Assembly: GCF_900890705.1 (NCBI RefSeq)
Contig: NZ_CAAHFH010000001.1
Span: 2,728,001-2,792,000 of the forward strand
From: Pontiella sulfatireligans
Lineage (GTDB): Bacteria; Verrucomicrobiota; Kiritimatiellia; Kiritimatiellales; Pontiellaceae
Length of the DNA stretch: 64,000 nt
Direction of reading: 5' to 3'
Made by a program: the position numbers and the translations under genes. How positions within the stretch are numbered: the first letter of the stretch is position 1; each line of letters starts with the position of its first letter. This document shows, piece by piece, positions 50,701 to 60,200 of the stretch. The notes beneath the pieces were generated by a model. The model did no database searches and was not told the origin of the DNA. It saw only the letters and a program-made list of their open reading frames with translations.

Positions 50701-53225
50701 ACCGTCAGCGTGTTGCCCGCCCCGGCATCACCCACGATCAAGTCGCCGGAATTGGCCCAAGTGCCACCCTTAACAAGCACGGTGTTGTTTGACGAGCTCG
50801 CATTTGCACCCACCACGCCATTGACGCTTTCCACCGTACCGGCATCCTTGATTTCAAGGCTGTTCCCTGCGCCGCGGTTGCCGACATAAAGGTTGCCGTT
50901 GTTTTTCCAAAGGGAGTTGGCGCCGCTCACCAGCACCGAGTTCTTCGTGGCGGAGGCTTCATCACCGATGATGCCGTCCATGCTCTCAACCTTGCCGCTG
51001 TTGACGATCGACAGGCTGTTTTCCGAACCCTGCAAACCTATGGTCAGGTTGCCGCTGTTGCTCCACTGCGAGCCATCGCCATCAACCAACACCGCGTTGC
51101 TCCAATCGTTCGAAGCCGATCCGACAACGCCATTGACGCTGCTGGCCGTTGCGCCGTCGAGCAGCTTGAAGGTGGTGTTGCTGCCATCCACCAGAATATC
51201 GTCGCCGCGGTTCCAAGAACTCGCAGCGCCGTCGAGCGAAAGCGTTTTGTCCGCTCCGTCCAAAGCGGCATTGAGCGTCAATTCGCCCTTCACGGCCACA
51301 TCAGCGCCATCATTCCAATTGAAGCCAGCCTGTCCGGCATCGAATGCGCCGTTGACGGTTAGCGAGCCGTCGAGTTCGAGCGTTCCGGCCGGATCGACGT
51401 AAACGCCGTCGGCCACAACGCTGGCGGTTTCACCCACCACCATTTCGGAGCCGTCGGCCACGGCCACGCCGCCGCTGTGCACACCCACCAGGTTGGTAGC
51501 GCCAGCCCCAACAAATACCCAGGCATTGTTTGAAACCGTCAGCGAGTTGCCGCCTCCAGTATTCACGCCCACGTAGACATTGTCATTGGTCCAGGCCGAA
51601 CCACCAGATACGAGCACCGAGTTGTTGGCGGCCGTTGCGCCCAAGCCAATGTAGGCATCGGCATTCGATGCGCTGCCGCCGTTGGTAATCGCCAACGAGT
51701 TGTTCGAGTCGCCATAGCCGACGATCAGGTTGGTGGCGATCGTGTGCGATCCTCCATCCAAAACCAGCGCCTTTGAACCATCCAGGAATGCGCCAGCGCT
51801 ATTGGTGGCCAGGCCCGTCAAAGCACCACCCACGGACAACGTGCTGCCCGAGTTCCAGTTGAAGCCGTTCGTCGAGGCGTCGAACGCGCCGCTCATAGCC
51901 AAGGTTCCGCCGTCGTTTAAGTTGAATTCATTTTCGTCGCCATAAATGGCCAACGTATTGGCCTCGATTCGGCCGCCGTCCGAGACGCTGACGCTGTTGC
52001 CGGAGTTGGTGCCCACAGCGGCTCCAATGGCCAGCGAATCCGTGATCCAATTCGCATCGACGCCGGAAACCGCAACGCTATTGCTATTGGCCGACGAGCC
52101 CTGCCCCACCATTGCAGATGGGCTGTAAACCTGCGCCCCATCGGTGATTTCCATCGAGTTGCCGGAGCCGATTGCTCCAAGGTCCAGCGAGGTCGCCGTC
52201 AGCGTCGCATTGCTTCCGTACGCCGCAAGCGTATTTCCGTCCGCACCTAAAGCGCTGCCCACCACCACACTGTCCGCCGTAACTTCGGCACCGTAGCCGA
52301 CGTAGAATGCATTGCCGTCGCCTAGGCCGCCAACCGTCAATGTTGAAACGGTCAGCTCTGAATCCATGCCCGAGACCAGTACGGTGTTGTTCGATGCATT
52401 GGCGCCCGCGCCGATCACAGCATCCGTTGCAGCAACGGAGCCGCCGTTCACCACGCTTAGAACGTTGTCAGCACCGGAATCACCAACGGCGAGATTCGCG
52501 CCCGGCGCCCATTGGCCGCCGTTTATCGCAAGCAGGCGATTGGCTCCGTCCACTGCGGTAATCCCCGTCAGTTCGCCGCCGGTGATCGCCAACCGGCCGC
52601 CGCTGTTCCAGTTCAGATTGGATTGCGACGCCACATCGAAGTCGCCGGTGATTTCCAGCGCGCCGCTGTTGCCCAGGTTGAAATCGTTGCCCTCATGAAT
52701 GACGAGCTCGCCGGCCGAGACGGTGCCACCGGAATAGACATCAACGCTGTTGCTGACGTTGCCCGCCGCTCCGATCTGCAACGTGCCCGTATTCACCCAC
52801 AGTGCGTCGTCGCCGGCCACGGCAACGTTGTTGCTTGAAGCGCCGGCCAGCGCGCCGACGTAGCCGTTGACGTTGGAGGCCACGGCACCGGAATACACTC
52901 TAAAAAGGTTTGAGAGGCCGGCATTGCCCACATAAAGATCGCCGGTGCTGAGCCATTCTGCGTCATATCCTTCCACCCGCAGCAGGTTGTTCTCGGCATC
53001 AGGTCCGTTGCCAATATACGTATTGCTGTTGGTGACGCTGCCCACGGGGAAGACCCCCATTGTATTGTCGGACGTCGTGTCGCCGACCCAAATATTAGAG
53101 CCGGACGCGTCCCACGCCGAATCAACCACCTGGTTCGTACCGTTCTCGAGCACGTTTGTATATTGGCCAAAGGCGACTGCCCCGAAAACCAGCGTAGCCG
53201 CCAGCACAGAAAAAAAGCGTTTCAT
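47703..53225 (-). CDS. Autotransporter with T5SS/PEP-CTERM-type repeat passenger
   Basis: The 1840-residue protein has a signal peptide (MKRFFSVLAATLVFGAVAFGQ) and a passenger of about 1500 residues. The passenger is built from many ~25-30-residue units like DGSQWSNSGNLTIGLQGSENSLSIVNSGKV, matching the T5SS/PEP-CTERM-associated repeat. A C-terminal autotransporter barrel of ~280 residues starts near NNTIFGMHFWAEMFSG and ends ARLNVMF, with the terminal Phe expected by the BAM machinery. The passenger should fold as a beta-solenoid exposed at the cell surface, perhaps for adhesion. Large spacer segments FNWNSG/FDAG recur between blocks. An exact TTCCAATCATTGGAA palindrome lies 15 bases upstream of ATG 53225. 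The partial TamA-like gene at the window start may assist its assembly. Confidence 0.85.
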   Translation of the reverse strand: MKRFFSVLAATLVFGAVAFGQYTNVLENGTNQVVDSAWDASGSNIWVGDTTSDNTMGVFPVGSVTNSNTYIGNGPDAENNLLRVEGYDAEWLSTGDLYVGNAGLSNLFRVYSGAVASNVNGYVGALAGASSNNVAVAGDDALWVNTGTLQIGAAGNVSNSVDVYSGGTVSAGELVIHEGNDFNLGNSGALEITGDFDVASQSNLNWNSGGRLAITGGELTGITAVDGANRLLAINGGQWAPGANLAVGDSGADNVLSVVNGGSVAATDAVIGAGANASNNTVLVSGMDSELTVSTLTVGGLGDGNAFYVGYGAEVTADSVVVGSALGADGNTLAAYGSNATLTATSLDLGAIGSGNSMEITDGAQVYSPSAMVGQGSSANSNSVAVSGVDANWITDSLAIGAAVGTNSGNSVSVSDGGRIEANTLAIYGDENEFNLNDGGTLAMSGAFDASTNGFNWNSGSTLSVGGALTGLATNSAGAFLDGSKALVLDGGSHTIATNLIVGYGDSNNSLAITNGGSASNADAYIGLGATAANNSVLVSGGSAWTNDNVYVGVNTGGGNSLTVSNNAWVFVGAGATNLVGVHSGGVAVADGSEMVVGETASVVADGVYVDPAGTLELDGSLTVNGAFDAGQAGFNWNDGADVAVKGELTLNAALDGADKTLSLDGAASSWNRGDDILVDGSNTTFKLLDGATASSVNGVVGSASNDWSNAVLVDGDGSQWSNSGNLTIGLQGSENSLSIVNSGKVESMDGIIGDEASATKNSVLVSGANSLWKNNGNLYVGNRGAGNSLEIKDAGTVESVNGVVGANASSSNNTVLVKGGTWANSGDLIVGDAGAGNTLTVESGGAVSSTTGYVGRASNGNSVSLTGSGSSWSNSALLYVGSASGSNNSVSVGSGGMVYAEDLVVEAGSKFNINNSGTLALASGFDRKLQSNVVWNSTSHLLIGGLLENMAVVTNLPVGDSTYLGGQRDLTLNGGQWLNGGTNLIVGYNNTDDSDLAIIAGALVESADGYIGWGSGSGNNSVLVDDGSTWRNNGGGLYVGQWMNSSSNLVNAGSGNRLTVQTNGWVYVGEVDAGDLAGATGGLAVGSTNGAELVVGANAKVTVEQTMYVGADSGLTGRVAVASGGTVSAEELIIADTGEFALSGTLDIGSGFDAGQVGFIWNNGGALAVDGALTGIDTFGGTNRSLTIGGSGSWDTTSTNLFSITGIGNSVSVVDGGGVQSESAVIGQSSGDLNNSFSVGGTGSVWSVAGDLEIGEAGSVSNVVSVSDQGRVDVAQDLILNADNTLTLASSGTVSVAGNMEVHSASVAGAGTIEFNDSDNRLAFYGTGNELSSDVLFDGAGGLGDVVEVNGAELLVSGSLSNRFAGFETLDLIGSVLGGSGTLDVFQDVNMSGGRIEPTGTLKVQGDFAADGAVLAVQAGEDLLYVGNSLDVSSMGAEVAVADGLNPSTLNAPILIAEGGVQNEIAADNVAVDEHYLLYDFSFDYSAGTNISVVASKAVNGQVSVAANYAALRGVRGGFSGIENAVFSRSRQLRRNLVATTHAIPNEAYLLSNTNAPAGAMGPGDNNTIFGMHFWAEMFSGQGRYDRDGRSDSFDLNHNGNTFGLDRIFGDALVVGVSYTYARSDGKADNGDDADSETYWLTAYAEWIGEQGLFVDALASIGWSDYETRRYADNYLGHAKYSGRNFGGHVDVGNYFQHKAFALAPYVGLRYLYTKADSHTEREQYGNHLDVGSIDMTTLESALGLKLRHRFDTRYGRFQTVGYAEWTHDFLNEDVHATLSDGNARLRTASITPDEDLFNTGIGLGWICTDYLEVGIGYDGSFSDKYTEHMGSARLNVMF

Positions 53226-53240
53226 TCCATCCACTCCCGT

Positions 53241-53255
53241 TTCCAATCATTGGAA
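53241..53255. promoter_or_regulatory. Perfect TTCCAATCATTGGAA palindrome before the autotransporter
   Basis: Same 15-base palindrome as at 40161-40175, here 15 bases before ATG 53225 and just upstream of a GGGAGTGG ribosome binding site. Confidence 0.55.
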
Positions 53256-53334
53256 AATTAAGTCGATGAACATACCGAAACGAAGGGCCGTCCGCAAAGG
53301 GTATAACGCCGGAATCTCGCGGAGAAGAACCGGC

Positions 53335-55218
53335 TCAGCGACGGAGGGGAATAAACAGTAAATCCAGCTTTTTGGTCCCGTTTTCCGGATCTTTTTCATA
53401 GCGGAACAGCCGCCAGAAAACCGAACATTTGTAATATCCGTTTTTATAGGAATCGACGGTAATGGCCGGAAAAACATCGGTGCTGGCGTCGCCATTCAGG
53501 TTTTCGTGGTGATACAGACGCCAGAGCACCCGGCGGCGGACATAGGCCGACTCCTCCTCGCCGGTCTGTTTTTCGTGACGCGCATCAAAGAGAAATCCAA
53601 GGTAAGAGGAGGTTTCCTCGCTGGAGCCCAGCTTGAAGTCTTCTTTGAGCGTATGCTTCCACAGCGGAAAGACGCCGCCCCTCGTCTCGTGCCGGATCAG
53701 CTCCTCCTGCCCGCCCGGCTTCGCCGCATCATAGCTCCGGTCTTCGCGACTCGATGCCAGCAGCAGGTAGCGGCTTTCCTTGAGTTCAAACGCCAAGCGG
53801 GAAGCCTCTTCGGCCACCGCATACCGTTCGTTTCGACGCTGGCTATAGAGCGGCCAAAACCGGCGCTGTTTTCGGTACGAAGCAAGCAGATCCGAATTCC
53901 ACTGCTGTTTGACATCATAGTTCCAGCTCTCGCTATTGCGCCCGAGCAGCAGATAGGTAAACGTCTTCGATTCGCGACTCAAACGCTTGGCGGCCACATT
54001 TGCACCGAAGGATCGGTAGCGCTTGCTCCGGTCAGAGTCGTACAACGGAAAAACCCAGCTCCCCGATTGATCGCCGATGCGGCGACCGACTAAAGGCGTC
54101 AGGAAATATTCCGTCTTGCGGTCGCGGCCATAGAGCGCGGTATAGAAACTGGAATCCTTTTCCCACCAATACACCGGAAAGACACGCGACTTGCGCACCG
54201 TGTCCTGTTCTTTTTCCCAAGTCACCAAACCGGCCGCGCAGACCGCGCGCGACGAGTCCGCATCGGACCGGCCGCCGCTCAGCAGCGGCAGCGCCAGCCA
54301 CCGGTGCTCGTCGCCCATGCGCCATGCGCCGCCGAGCGGGGTCATGAAATGCGCATCCTTAGTTTGGTCGAAATACACAAATGGAATGAAGCACTTCCAA
54401 GCCAGAGCACCATCGACCTGCCGTTTCTGCGCATAAAGCGGCGTTATCACAACCGAACCGTCTTCGGAACGGCTGTTGTAATAGAACGGGAACGACGCCG
54501 ACCAGCCGGAGCCGTCCGCTTTTAAAACCGACCACCAAGGCAGGCTGTAAAACACAGCAGACTGGCCTTTCCTCTGGCGGTACCACAGCGGCAGAACCAT
54601 TTGGCCCCCGCCCGCTGAATTTTCGTAGAAATGGATTAACGGCCACGCCCAGAAGCGGTCGTATCCGCCGGGAGAATCCTTCGCGCCATACAAAGGCCAC
54701 AGGCGCCAGCCCCGGCACGTGCGTTCGTTGTAGTTTGCATAGAACGGCCACAGGACATGCAGGGTCGAACCCGTCGTTTTATTGTTCCAAATCCAGAGCG
54801 GAAACAGCGCGTTGCGGCCGGTGCCGGAAAACGGGTCACCCTTGTGCCAATACAGTGGCCAGACATTGAAATATTCATCGCCCCAGTAGACCGGAAAGAT
54901 CCTGTTCTTCTGCTTCCCCGGATCAAAGCGCGCCACCGGCCACAGCACGTTGCGGACCGGCGTATCGTCCTCTCGGCCATAAACGGAATAGAACGGGCGA
55001 ACCGCCAAGTGGTCGGGGCTGAACTCCATTAAAGGCCACAGCACCGACAAGGCCGGATCGCGATAATACAAGAGCGGCCACACGTTGACCCGATCCGCCG
55101 CCGGCCCCTCGCGTTCAGCATACTCCCCCGTATAAAAAGGAGTCCCCTTCATCGAAGTTGTGGAACAGCCGGTCAACAGCGTCAATCCAGCCAACCCAAG
55201 AAACATCCATCTACTCAT
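53335..55218 (-). CDS. Lipoprotein made of W-P-(L/F)-Y repeats, unknown function
   Basis: The 627-residue product starts with a lipoprotein signal (GLAGLTLLTGCSTTS). Nearly the whole length then repeats a short motif every ~20-35 residues: VWPLLYYRD, LWPLMEFS, LWPVARFD, IFPVYWGDE, VWPLYWHKGD, LFPLWIW, LWPFYANY, LWPLYGAKD and so on to the C-terminus. Each looks like one beta strand plus turn, so the protein may be a barrel, propeller or solenoid at the outer membrane. I do not recognise the family. AAGGGGGAA lies just before ATG 55218. The autotransporter gene follows 109 bases downstream and may share the transcript, hinting at a surface role. Confidence 0.75.
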   Translation of the reverse strand: MSRWMFLGLAGLTLLTGCSTTSMKGTPFYTGEYAEREGPAADRVNVWPLLYYRDPALSVLWPLMEFSPDHLAVRPFYSVYGREDDTPVRNVLWPVARFDPGKQKNRIFPVYWGDEYFNVWPLYWHKGDPFSGTGRNALFPLWIWNNKTTGSTLHVLWPFYANYNERTCRGWRLWPLYGAKDSPGGYDRFWAWPLIHFYENSAGGGQMVLPLWYRQRKGQSAVFYSLPWWSVLKADGSGWSASFPFYYNSRSEDGSVVITPLYAQKRQVDGALAWKCFIPFVYFDQTKDAHFMTPLGGAWRMGDEHRWLALPLLSGGRSDADSSRAVCAAGLVTWEKEQDTVRKSRVFPVYWWEKDSSFYTALYGRDRKTEYFLTPLVGRRIGDQSGSWVFPLYDSDRSKRYRSFGANVAAKRLSRESKTFTYLLLGRNSESWNYDVKQQWNSDLLASYRKQRRFWPLYSQRRNERYAVAEEASRLAFELKESRYLLLASSREDRSYDAAKPGGQEELIRHETRGGVFPLWKHTLKEDFKLGSSEETSSYLGFLFDARHEKQTGEEESAYVRRRVLWRLYHHENLNGDASTDVFPAITVDSYKNGYYKCSVFWRLFRYEKDPENGTKKLDLLFIPLRR

Positions 55219-55284
55219 GCTTCCCCCTTGCCGGCCGGCTAGTACTTCGTTAGCAAATATTTATCCTGTTCAACGCTCACCATT

Positions 55285-55346
55285 GACCGCTAAGACGCAA
55301 AAAAAAAACGGACTCCTATTCTTAGCGCCTTCGCGTCTTTGCGGTC
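55285..55346. repeat. MITE-like inverted repeat (GACCGCTAAGACGC type)
   Basis: GACCGCTAAGACGC (55285-55298) and GCGTCTTTGCGGTC (55333-55346) match inverted with one mismatch, around an A-run. This aaGACGC/GCGTCtt type of intergenic repeat is seen in many bacterial genomes. Confidence 0.7.
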
Positions 55347-55400
55347 ATATAGCCAGCATTTCCTTCTTCATTCGGCGTTCCGTGTTCGACATTCGATGTT

Positions 55401-56807
55401 CTATGTTAAATGAACTTCCTGCTCGTATTCCGGCACGGTGCAGCTCCATCCCGTTTTTTCGGTCAGGAATTTTTGGAAGGCCATCGCCTGCGATTCCTCG
55501 CCGTGAACCACGAACACCTTGCGGGGCGGGGTTTTTAGCGACGAGATCCACTGATAGAGCTCGTTTTGGTCGGCATGCGCCGAAAAGCCGGAGATGCGCT
55601 CGATGCGCGCCCTGACCGGATACTCTTCCCCAAAAATGCGGACCGTTTCCGGCTTTTCCAGAATCCGGCGGCCGAGCGTGCCGAAGGCTTGGTAGCCCAC
55701 GAACAGGATCGTGCTTTCCGGGCGGCTGATGTTGCTCTTGAGATGGTGCTTCACGCGCCCGCCGGTGCACATGCCCGAACCGGCAATGATGATGGCCGTG
55801 CCTTTAATGTGGCCGATCGACTTGGACTGGTCGACCGTGCGCGACATGGTCAGGCCGGGGAAGTCGCACGGCTGTTCGCCGGCATTGAACTGCGCCAAGG
55901 CTTCTTCGTCGAACAGTTCCGGATGCTTCTTGAACACCTCGGTAACCTTGATCGCCATCGGGCTGTCGACAAACGCAAGCAGATGCGGAATGCGGTCTTC
56001 TTTGAGCAGGCCGTTCAGGTGGTAGAGCAGCTCCTGCGTGCGCTCCAACGCAAAGCTTGGAATCACGACATTGCCGCCGGCTTCGACCGTTTCGTTAATG
56101 ATCCGTTCGAGCTCGCCAGGAATGTTCGCCACTTCGCCGTGCACCCGGTCGCCGTAGGTGGATTCGATCAGCACATAGTCCGCCTGCTCGAACTGCGAAG
56201 GGTCGCGCATGATCGGCAGATCCCAGCGGCCCACGTCGCCGGAAAATAGAATGGTGCGCGTTTCGCCGCCTTGCTCCACCGCCACGCGGATCATCGACGA
56301 GCCGAACACGTGGCCGGCGTCGCGGAACTCGGCGGTGATGCCGCTTCCGATCTCGATCTTGGTGTCGTATCTCACCTTGTTGAAAAAGGTGTTGGTCTTT
56401 TCGGCATCCTCCGTCGTGTAGAGCGGTTCGTACGGAAACGGGCTCTTTTTGCCGGAGCGCTCATGGCGCTTCATCTTGTGCTTGATGTCTTCTTCCTGGA
56501 TGTGCGCGGAATCCAGCATGATGATGTTGGCGATTTCCGCCGTGGCAGCTGTGGCAAAGATTGTTCCCTTGAAGCCTTCCTTCACCAGCTTCGGCAGACG
56601 GCCGCAGTGGTCGAGGTGCGCATGCGTCAGCAGGACGGCATCGATGGTGTTCGCCGGCACCGGGAAATCCGCAAAATTGCGCGGTTTGAGGTCGCGTTCC
56701 TGGTAGAGGCCGCAGTCCACCAGCAACCGCACGCCGTTGGCCTCGAGAAAGAAACAGGAGCCTGTTACGTTTTTTGCCGCGCCGAAAAACTTCAGTTTAA
56801 TATCCAT
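55401..56807 (-). CDS. MBL-fold/beta-CASP RNA-processing-type hydrolase
   Basis: The 468-residue cytoplasmic protein is a zinc metallo-beta-lactamase of the RNA-specific (CPSF73/RNase J-like) branch. H62-A-H64-L-D66-H67 in LLTHAHLDHCG binds two metals. DAGHVFGSSMI and FSGDVGRWDLPI add further ligands. The beta-CASP part holds VVIPSFALERTQELLYHL and GSGMCTGGRVKHHL. ISGFSAHADQNEL followed by VFVVHGEESQAMAFQKFL is the C-terminal signature. Members are exo- or endonucleases of RNA, but some act on other esters. AAGGAGC stands before ATG 56807. Confidence 0.92.
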   Translation of the reverse strand: MDIKLKFFGAAKNVTGSCFFLEANGVRLLVDCGLYQERDLKPRNFADFPVPANTIDAVLLTHAHLDHCGRLPKLVKEGFKGTIFATAATAEIANIIMLDSAHIQEEDIKHKMKRHERSGKKSPFPYEPLYTTEDAEKTNTFFNKVRYDTKIEIGSGITAEFRDAGHVFGSSMIRVAVEQGGETRTILFSGDVGRWDLPIMRDPSQFEQADYVLIESTYGDRVHGEVANIPGELERIINETVEAGGNVVIPSFALERTQELLYHLNGLLKEDRIPHLLAFVDSPMAIKVTEVFKKHPELFDEEALAQFNAGEQPCDFPGLTMSRTVDQSKSIGHIKGTAIIIAGSGMCTGGRVKHHLKSNISRPESTILFVGYQAFGTLGRRILEKPETVRIFGEEYPVRARIERISGFSAHADQNELYQWISSLKTPPRKVFVVHGEESQAMAFQKFLTEKTGWSCTVPEYEQEVHLT

Positions 56808-56827
56808 GTGCTGCTCCTTGTCCTAAT

Positions 56828-56876
56828 GCGTAATGCTTAATGCGTAACTTCATTCGTTGCGCATTACGGATTACGG
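56828..56876. repeat. Inverted GTAATGCGTAAC repeats
   Basis: AATGCGTAAC (56839-56848) pairs with GTTGCGCATT (56856-56865, one G-U), flanked by further TAATGC/ATTAC copies on both sides. Confidence 0.65.
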
Positions 56877-56877
56877 A

Positions 56878-56972
56878 TTACTTGTTATTTAGGCCATCAC
56901 GGTCAGTCGCCTCGGTGCGACAGATCAACATGTAGTCGCAGTATACGCAGCGGCCAACGGATCAACAGAAAA
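56878..56972 (-). pseudogene. Decayed C-terminus of an AddB-like nuclease
   Basis: The minus strand encodes VDPLAA, then after a one-base frameshift VYCDYMLICRTEATDRDGLNNK and a stop (56880-56878). This aligns with the last ~30 residues of the gene at 57240-60317 (AVDPLIASYSDWQSICRTEAVDRDELD). It is a second, broken copy of that C-terminus, left by duplication or by replacement of the gene end. Confidence 0.7.
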
Positions 56973-57239
56973 AAGAAACGTCATTCAGTCCCCGTCTTCC
57001 GCTTTTATATTGGAGGCAACGGCCTGTCCAATGCGTGTGCAATGTAGGTGAGATCCGAGATCTCGCTAACCGTCGGAAAGGCCAGCTCAGACGACTCCGC
57101 GATCACGGATCGCGGCTACATTTGTTTCGAATACGATCGACCACGGAAAGGTGGAGCAACAGAACTTCTCATGGAGATTGGCTCGCGGAGCCAACACTAC
57201 AACATGCACCGGTGTAATGTCGGCTTTTCGTGAACCGTC
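56973..57239. other. Intergenic region with two perfect small hairpins
   Basis: CCGCGATC-ACG-GATCGCGG (57097-57115) and TTGGCTC-GCG-GAGCCAA (57178-57194) lie between the nuclease gene and its decayed C-terminus copy. CTACA tetramers beside them match the window's palindrome family. No gene is seen. Confidence 0.6.
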
Positions 57240-60200
57240 CTAATCCAGCTCATCCCGGTCAACCGCCTCGGTGCGGCATATAGATTGCCAATCGCTATAT
57301 GAGGCGATCAATGGATCGACTGCAAAATCGCCGGCTTCCAAGCGCTGGATATTCGAGAGCAAGGTGGCGAGGAAGGCGTCAACCAATCCATCCTCGTCCA
57401 GGGATATCAAACTCTTCTCGGCGATCTTACCGACCTTGGAATAGTCGCGCTCATAAAACAGATAGCCGGCCTCGGTCATGGCATTGGCTCCATCGGCGTT
57501 GCATTCCCCGAAGAAATGCTGCTGGGCGGCAAAGGCGTAGACCGGAAGCTGGCAGTCGAGGTTGCGACGGATTTCATCGATATAGTCGTCTTTCTTCGAG
57601 CGCGACCGGCTGGCGCCTTTGTAGTCGAGCACGCGGACGGTTTTCAAATCGCCCGTATCTGCAAAGATCAAATCGATGCGGTCAATGACGCCGTGCAGCT
57701 TTACTTCGCCCAGATCGACCGCCGAATCGCCGCCAAACTTTAGCTCGAACAACGCCGGGAAACGGTTTTGATCGGCGCAGGTTTCCACGTCGAGACGGAC
57801 AAAGTTAAGCACCATCTCCAGAATCTTTTTCCTCTCGGCATCCCAAACGCCCGGATGGCCCAGCCGCGCTTCCGCCAACCGGCGTTCGGTCGTGGCCCGC
57901 GCAAAATCGACATGCTCCGGAACCAATACGGCCAACGGAACGGCATCCACCCCGTCTTCGGTGCGCTTCTTCCAACCGGCGGTCGTTTTGACCGCCCACG
58001 CGCACGGCGCATCGACCCCGGAAGTTCCAAGGGTGATGGCGCTGTAGATTTCGTGAAGGATCGAATGGATCAACCCGCCGCGCTCCATCGGGTCGGGCGT
58101 GTCATCGGCCTCGCGCGGATCGCGCAGGCCGAACATGCGTTCGAGCAAAAAGATATAGCGGCAATGCGCCAGCGCCTCCAGCGCCGTCGGGCTCAGTTCC
58201 TCTTTGCGGGCGAACCAGTCGGCAACCTTGTCTTTCAGCGCGTTGATGTGGCCGCAATATTTCGACGGCACCCGATCCGCAACGGGCGTTTCCATAAACG
58301 CCTCCCGCTCGGCCTCAATCTGCAGCATTTCCACGACATGCTTCAGCGCGGATGGAGGGATAGCGTCCCCGCTGTCCGCGGACGACGAGGACGTCGCCCC
58401 TCCACTCACCGCCGACTGCAACGCTTCGTCTTTTGCGCGGCACAGCGGAAAAGGAATGATCGGCAAAAAGGATTCTCCGGGCATGGGAATCCGGTCCTCG
58501 GCATCGGCCCCCTGCTGCGCGGCGAAATGATTGGAGAACACATTGCCGCTTTCCAACTGTTCAATACGCCACTGGTCGTAGGGGCTGAGCAGAATGTTTT
58601 CCTGCGTACACCAACCTGCGAGATTCCAGAGCTTGCGGTAATATTCGCCTTCGCCCTTTTCGTTGCCTTCCTGATCGACGGATTGATAGGAGAAGACAAG
58701 TTGCTCGCGCGCCATGCCCAACGCGGTGAGAAACAAAACGGATTGCTGCATAAACAGTACATCGGCCTTCGCAAGAGCCATCTTGGGCAGACGCCTCCCC
58801 TGCTCTTCCAAATGCAGCCGCAGAAAGTGGCGTTCGTTGTCGTTAAGCAAAGCATCCTGCTGGGCAATGCCAGGAAACTCGCCTTCGTTGAGCCCAGCAA
58901 AAAGAACGACGTCAAAGTCGAGCCCGACAGCGTCGTGCGGGTTGAGAATCCAGACGCCCTGTTCGTGGCTGTCTCGCGGACGGATGGTGGCGTCCTGCAA
59001 AAGCTCTTCGAGCAGATCCACCAAATCGCGCAACGGCATGGATTGTCCGCCAAAGGCTTCCAGTGCACCGGAAACCGCTTTCAACGCCTCTTGGTTGAAA
59101 TGATCTTCCGGCTCAACGATCCGCTCCTTAAGAATTTCCGCCGCTCGGAGGCCGGAGCATTTTTCAAGCCCTTGAAAAAACGAAAGCCGGCCCAGATCTA
59201 CGCGGGGCGGCGACCGAAGCAAATGGTCGACGGTGCCATCGCGTCCCTCGAACTGAATGGCCGGATTGCGGACGAGATCGATCAGTGTATTGCGGTCGGG
59301 GCGCAGCGGGAAAGCGAGCCAGGCCATAAAGGCTTTTACGCAGGGCGACGAAAGCACTGGGCGCCCGCGCCGGAAATAGTAGGGAATCTGGAAGCGGCTG
59401 AAGACGTGCGGAATGATGTCCTGTACGGTTCCAATGTTTGGAACGACCAGCGCAATGCGATTGGGCGGCACGTCCCGCGTTTGGATGTTCCAGCAGATGC
59501 GCCGCGCCAAATCTTCAATCTCGCCATAGGCGCCGGCCGAGCGGGAAAAGTTAATGCGGGCCACATCGGCCAGCTGCAAAACGTCGGGGCTGTCGACCGC
59601 GAGTGCATCGCCCAGATCCTCGGCCCACATGCTCCACGGCTCGGCCATGATTTCGGAGCGGATCTGCAGGCCCAGCCGGTCGGCGGCCGCCTCGGCGTGC
59701 GCGCACGGCAAAGCCGACTCCACCCGCACCTTCAGCTTTTGGTTCAGCGCGGCCACGCACGATTCTTCGAGCGGATTGAACCAGCGCACGGAGCGGAAAA
59801 CGAGTTGCTTGCAGTTGCGCAGCTGCGGGGGCCACTTTCCCCGCGCGCCTTTTAAGAGCCTAAGCAGCGCCAGGTTGACATCGAGCGCATCGGCCAGCCC
59901 TTCCTGTTTGATCACCGCCCGCCAGACGCTGAACAGGGTTCCCAGCTGCTTCAGCTTATGGTTTCGCTGCTCATCCAGCAGCCACTCCACGATCCGGGCC
60001 GATTCTTCCGGCAACGAGGCCAGTTCGGCCACGAGCTGGTCCAGCACATCCGCCAACGCGTTCCGGGAAAGTTCGCCCAGCGCCCCCTTTCCGCCAAAGT
60101 GGCCGCGCGCCACCTCGACGACCTGCCGGCGCATCAGCAGCTCCTGCGCGGCATCCATCCGGCTCCCTTTTATGTGGGCGTAGGAAAGGCATTGCTGGCG

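Noticed and set aside
57768..59855. 695-residue plus-strand open frame opposite the AddB-like gene
   Set aside because: Antisense shadow of a GC-rich gene. It has no recognisable domain, whereas the minus strand has clear nuclease motifs.
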